From assembly GCA_003504855.1 (NCBI GenBank), contig DNZD01000092.1, forward strand, positions 3,701-12,735: DNA of 9,035 nucleotides. The letters run 5' to 3'. The DNA is from Cytophagales bacterium. GTDB lineage: Bacteria; Bacteroidota; Bacteroidia; Cytophagales; Cyclobacteriaceae. Positions 8,588 to 9,035 of the stretch are shown in pieces (position 1 is the first letter of the stretch; each line of letters opens with the position of its first letter). The notes beneath the pieces were generated by a model, which saw nothing but the letters and a program-made list of their open reading frames with translations, ran no database searches and was not told the origin of the DNA. The position numbers and the translations under genes are program-made.

Positions 8588-9035
8588 TTGTTATTAGCCG
8601 GATAGTTTTCGCAGGTTCTTTCGTACTTGAGGCCACTGGCATACGTATCCCATTCGTCTTTGGTCATATTCCGCTTGATGTACGTACAGAGCTGCGAAGA
8701 CATCGCTTCAATCTTGGTGGGCCAAACGTGGATGGTTTCATTGGACTTAGCCTCTTCGCCCACCTTGCTCGACTTGCCCAAAGCACTATGTACACCCATC
8801 ATCAGTTGCTCATCATCCGGCGTAAAGGTCGCCGACCACACCCAGTCATCAAGTCCTTCATCATGCAACACGATGGGAGGGTCTTGTGGTTTTGCCCAGT
8901 TCCAGAGGCGGATAGTTCCATCCCGGCTGGTACTTGCCATGAATGTTCCCCCATGGTTAAATACGATCTGTTCAATATGCGCTGTGTGGCCGGACAGGAC
9001 CCGGGGTTGCAGATTCGTATCTTCCGTCACCACCC
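8584..9035 (-). CDS. C-terminal part of a WD40-repeat protein (5' end outside window)
   Basis: The frame is open to the right-hand edge, so the GTG at 9033 is unlikely to be the true start. Counting from it, residues 11-46 form a clear WD repeat (VLSGHTAHIEQIVFNHGG, then SRDGTIRLWNW, with the GH and LW landmarks). Residues 54-105 form a second, longer blade ending ETIHVWP. The tail, residues 113-141, contains LCTYIKRNMTKDEW and YERTC with Cys116 and Cys141. From memory, a tail of L-C-x-x-I-x-x-N-M-T-x-x-E-W plus a terminal Cys closes many large WD40 proteins of Cytophagales that carry caspase-like or STAND-type ATPase domains at the N-terminus. That N-terminal identity cannot be tested here. 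No signal peptide is visible, so location is unknown, probably cytoplasmic. The stop overlaps the next start by 4 nt, the sign of an operon. Confidence 0.85.
   Translation of the reverse strand, partial: VVTEDTNLQPRVLSGHTAHIEQIVFNHGGTFMASTSRDGTIRLWNWAKPQDPPIVLHDEGLDDWVWSATFTPDDEQLMMGVHSALGKSSKVGEEAKSNETIHVWPTKIEAMSSQLCTYIKRNMTKDEWDTYASGLKYERTCENYPANNK

Overview
The window looks like part of a Bacteroidota chromosome, most likely a Cytophagales-type bacterium. This rests on protein style: a very long secreted Ig-repeat protein, a PorT-like outer-membrane barrel with a helical N-terminal domain, a propeller lipoprotein, a WD40 protein ending in a Cys-rich tail, and no clear Shine-Dalgarno sites. 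The taxonomic placement is inference. No RNA gene, insertion sequence, CRISPR array or phage gene was seen.

Every credible gene lies on the minus strand, so the region is read from right to left. At 9035-8584 is the C-terminal end of a WD40-repeat protein whose start lies outside the window. It overlaps by 4 nt (ATGA) a 354-residue outer-membrane beta-barrel protein (8587-7523). One base further is a 414-residue lipoprotein (7521-6277) that can be divided into seven propeller-like blades. After about 100 bp of non-coding DNA comes a giant secreted protein (6170 to beyond position 1). It is open for at least 2,056 codons with no stop in the window.

The giant protein reads in order: signal peptide; glycine-rich domain; nine Ig-like repeats of about 108 residues; one diverged Ig-like domain; an FN3-like domain; and two copies of a composite module offset by 298 residues. 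Its C-terminus, where a type IX secretion sorting domain would be expected, is outside the window.

The tight spacing of the first three genes indicates one operon. The giant gene either belongs to it or has its own promoter in the gap. The set could join a cytoplasmic WD40 protein to outer-membrane, lipid-anchored and surface-exposed partners, but that joint function is inference. The many long plus-strand reading frames over 1-6230 are antisense shadows of the repeats.
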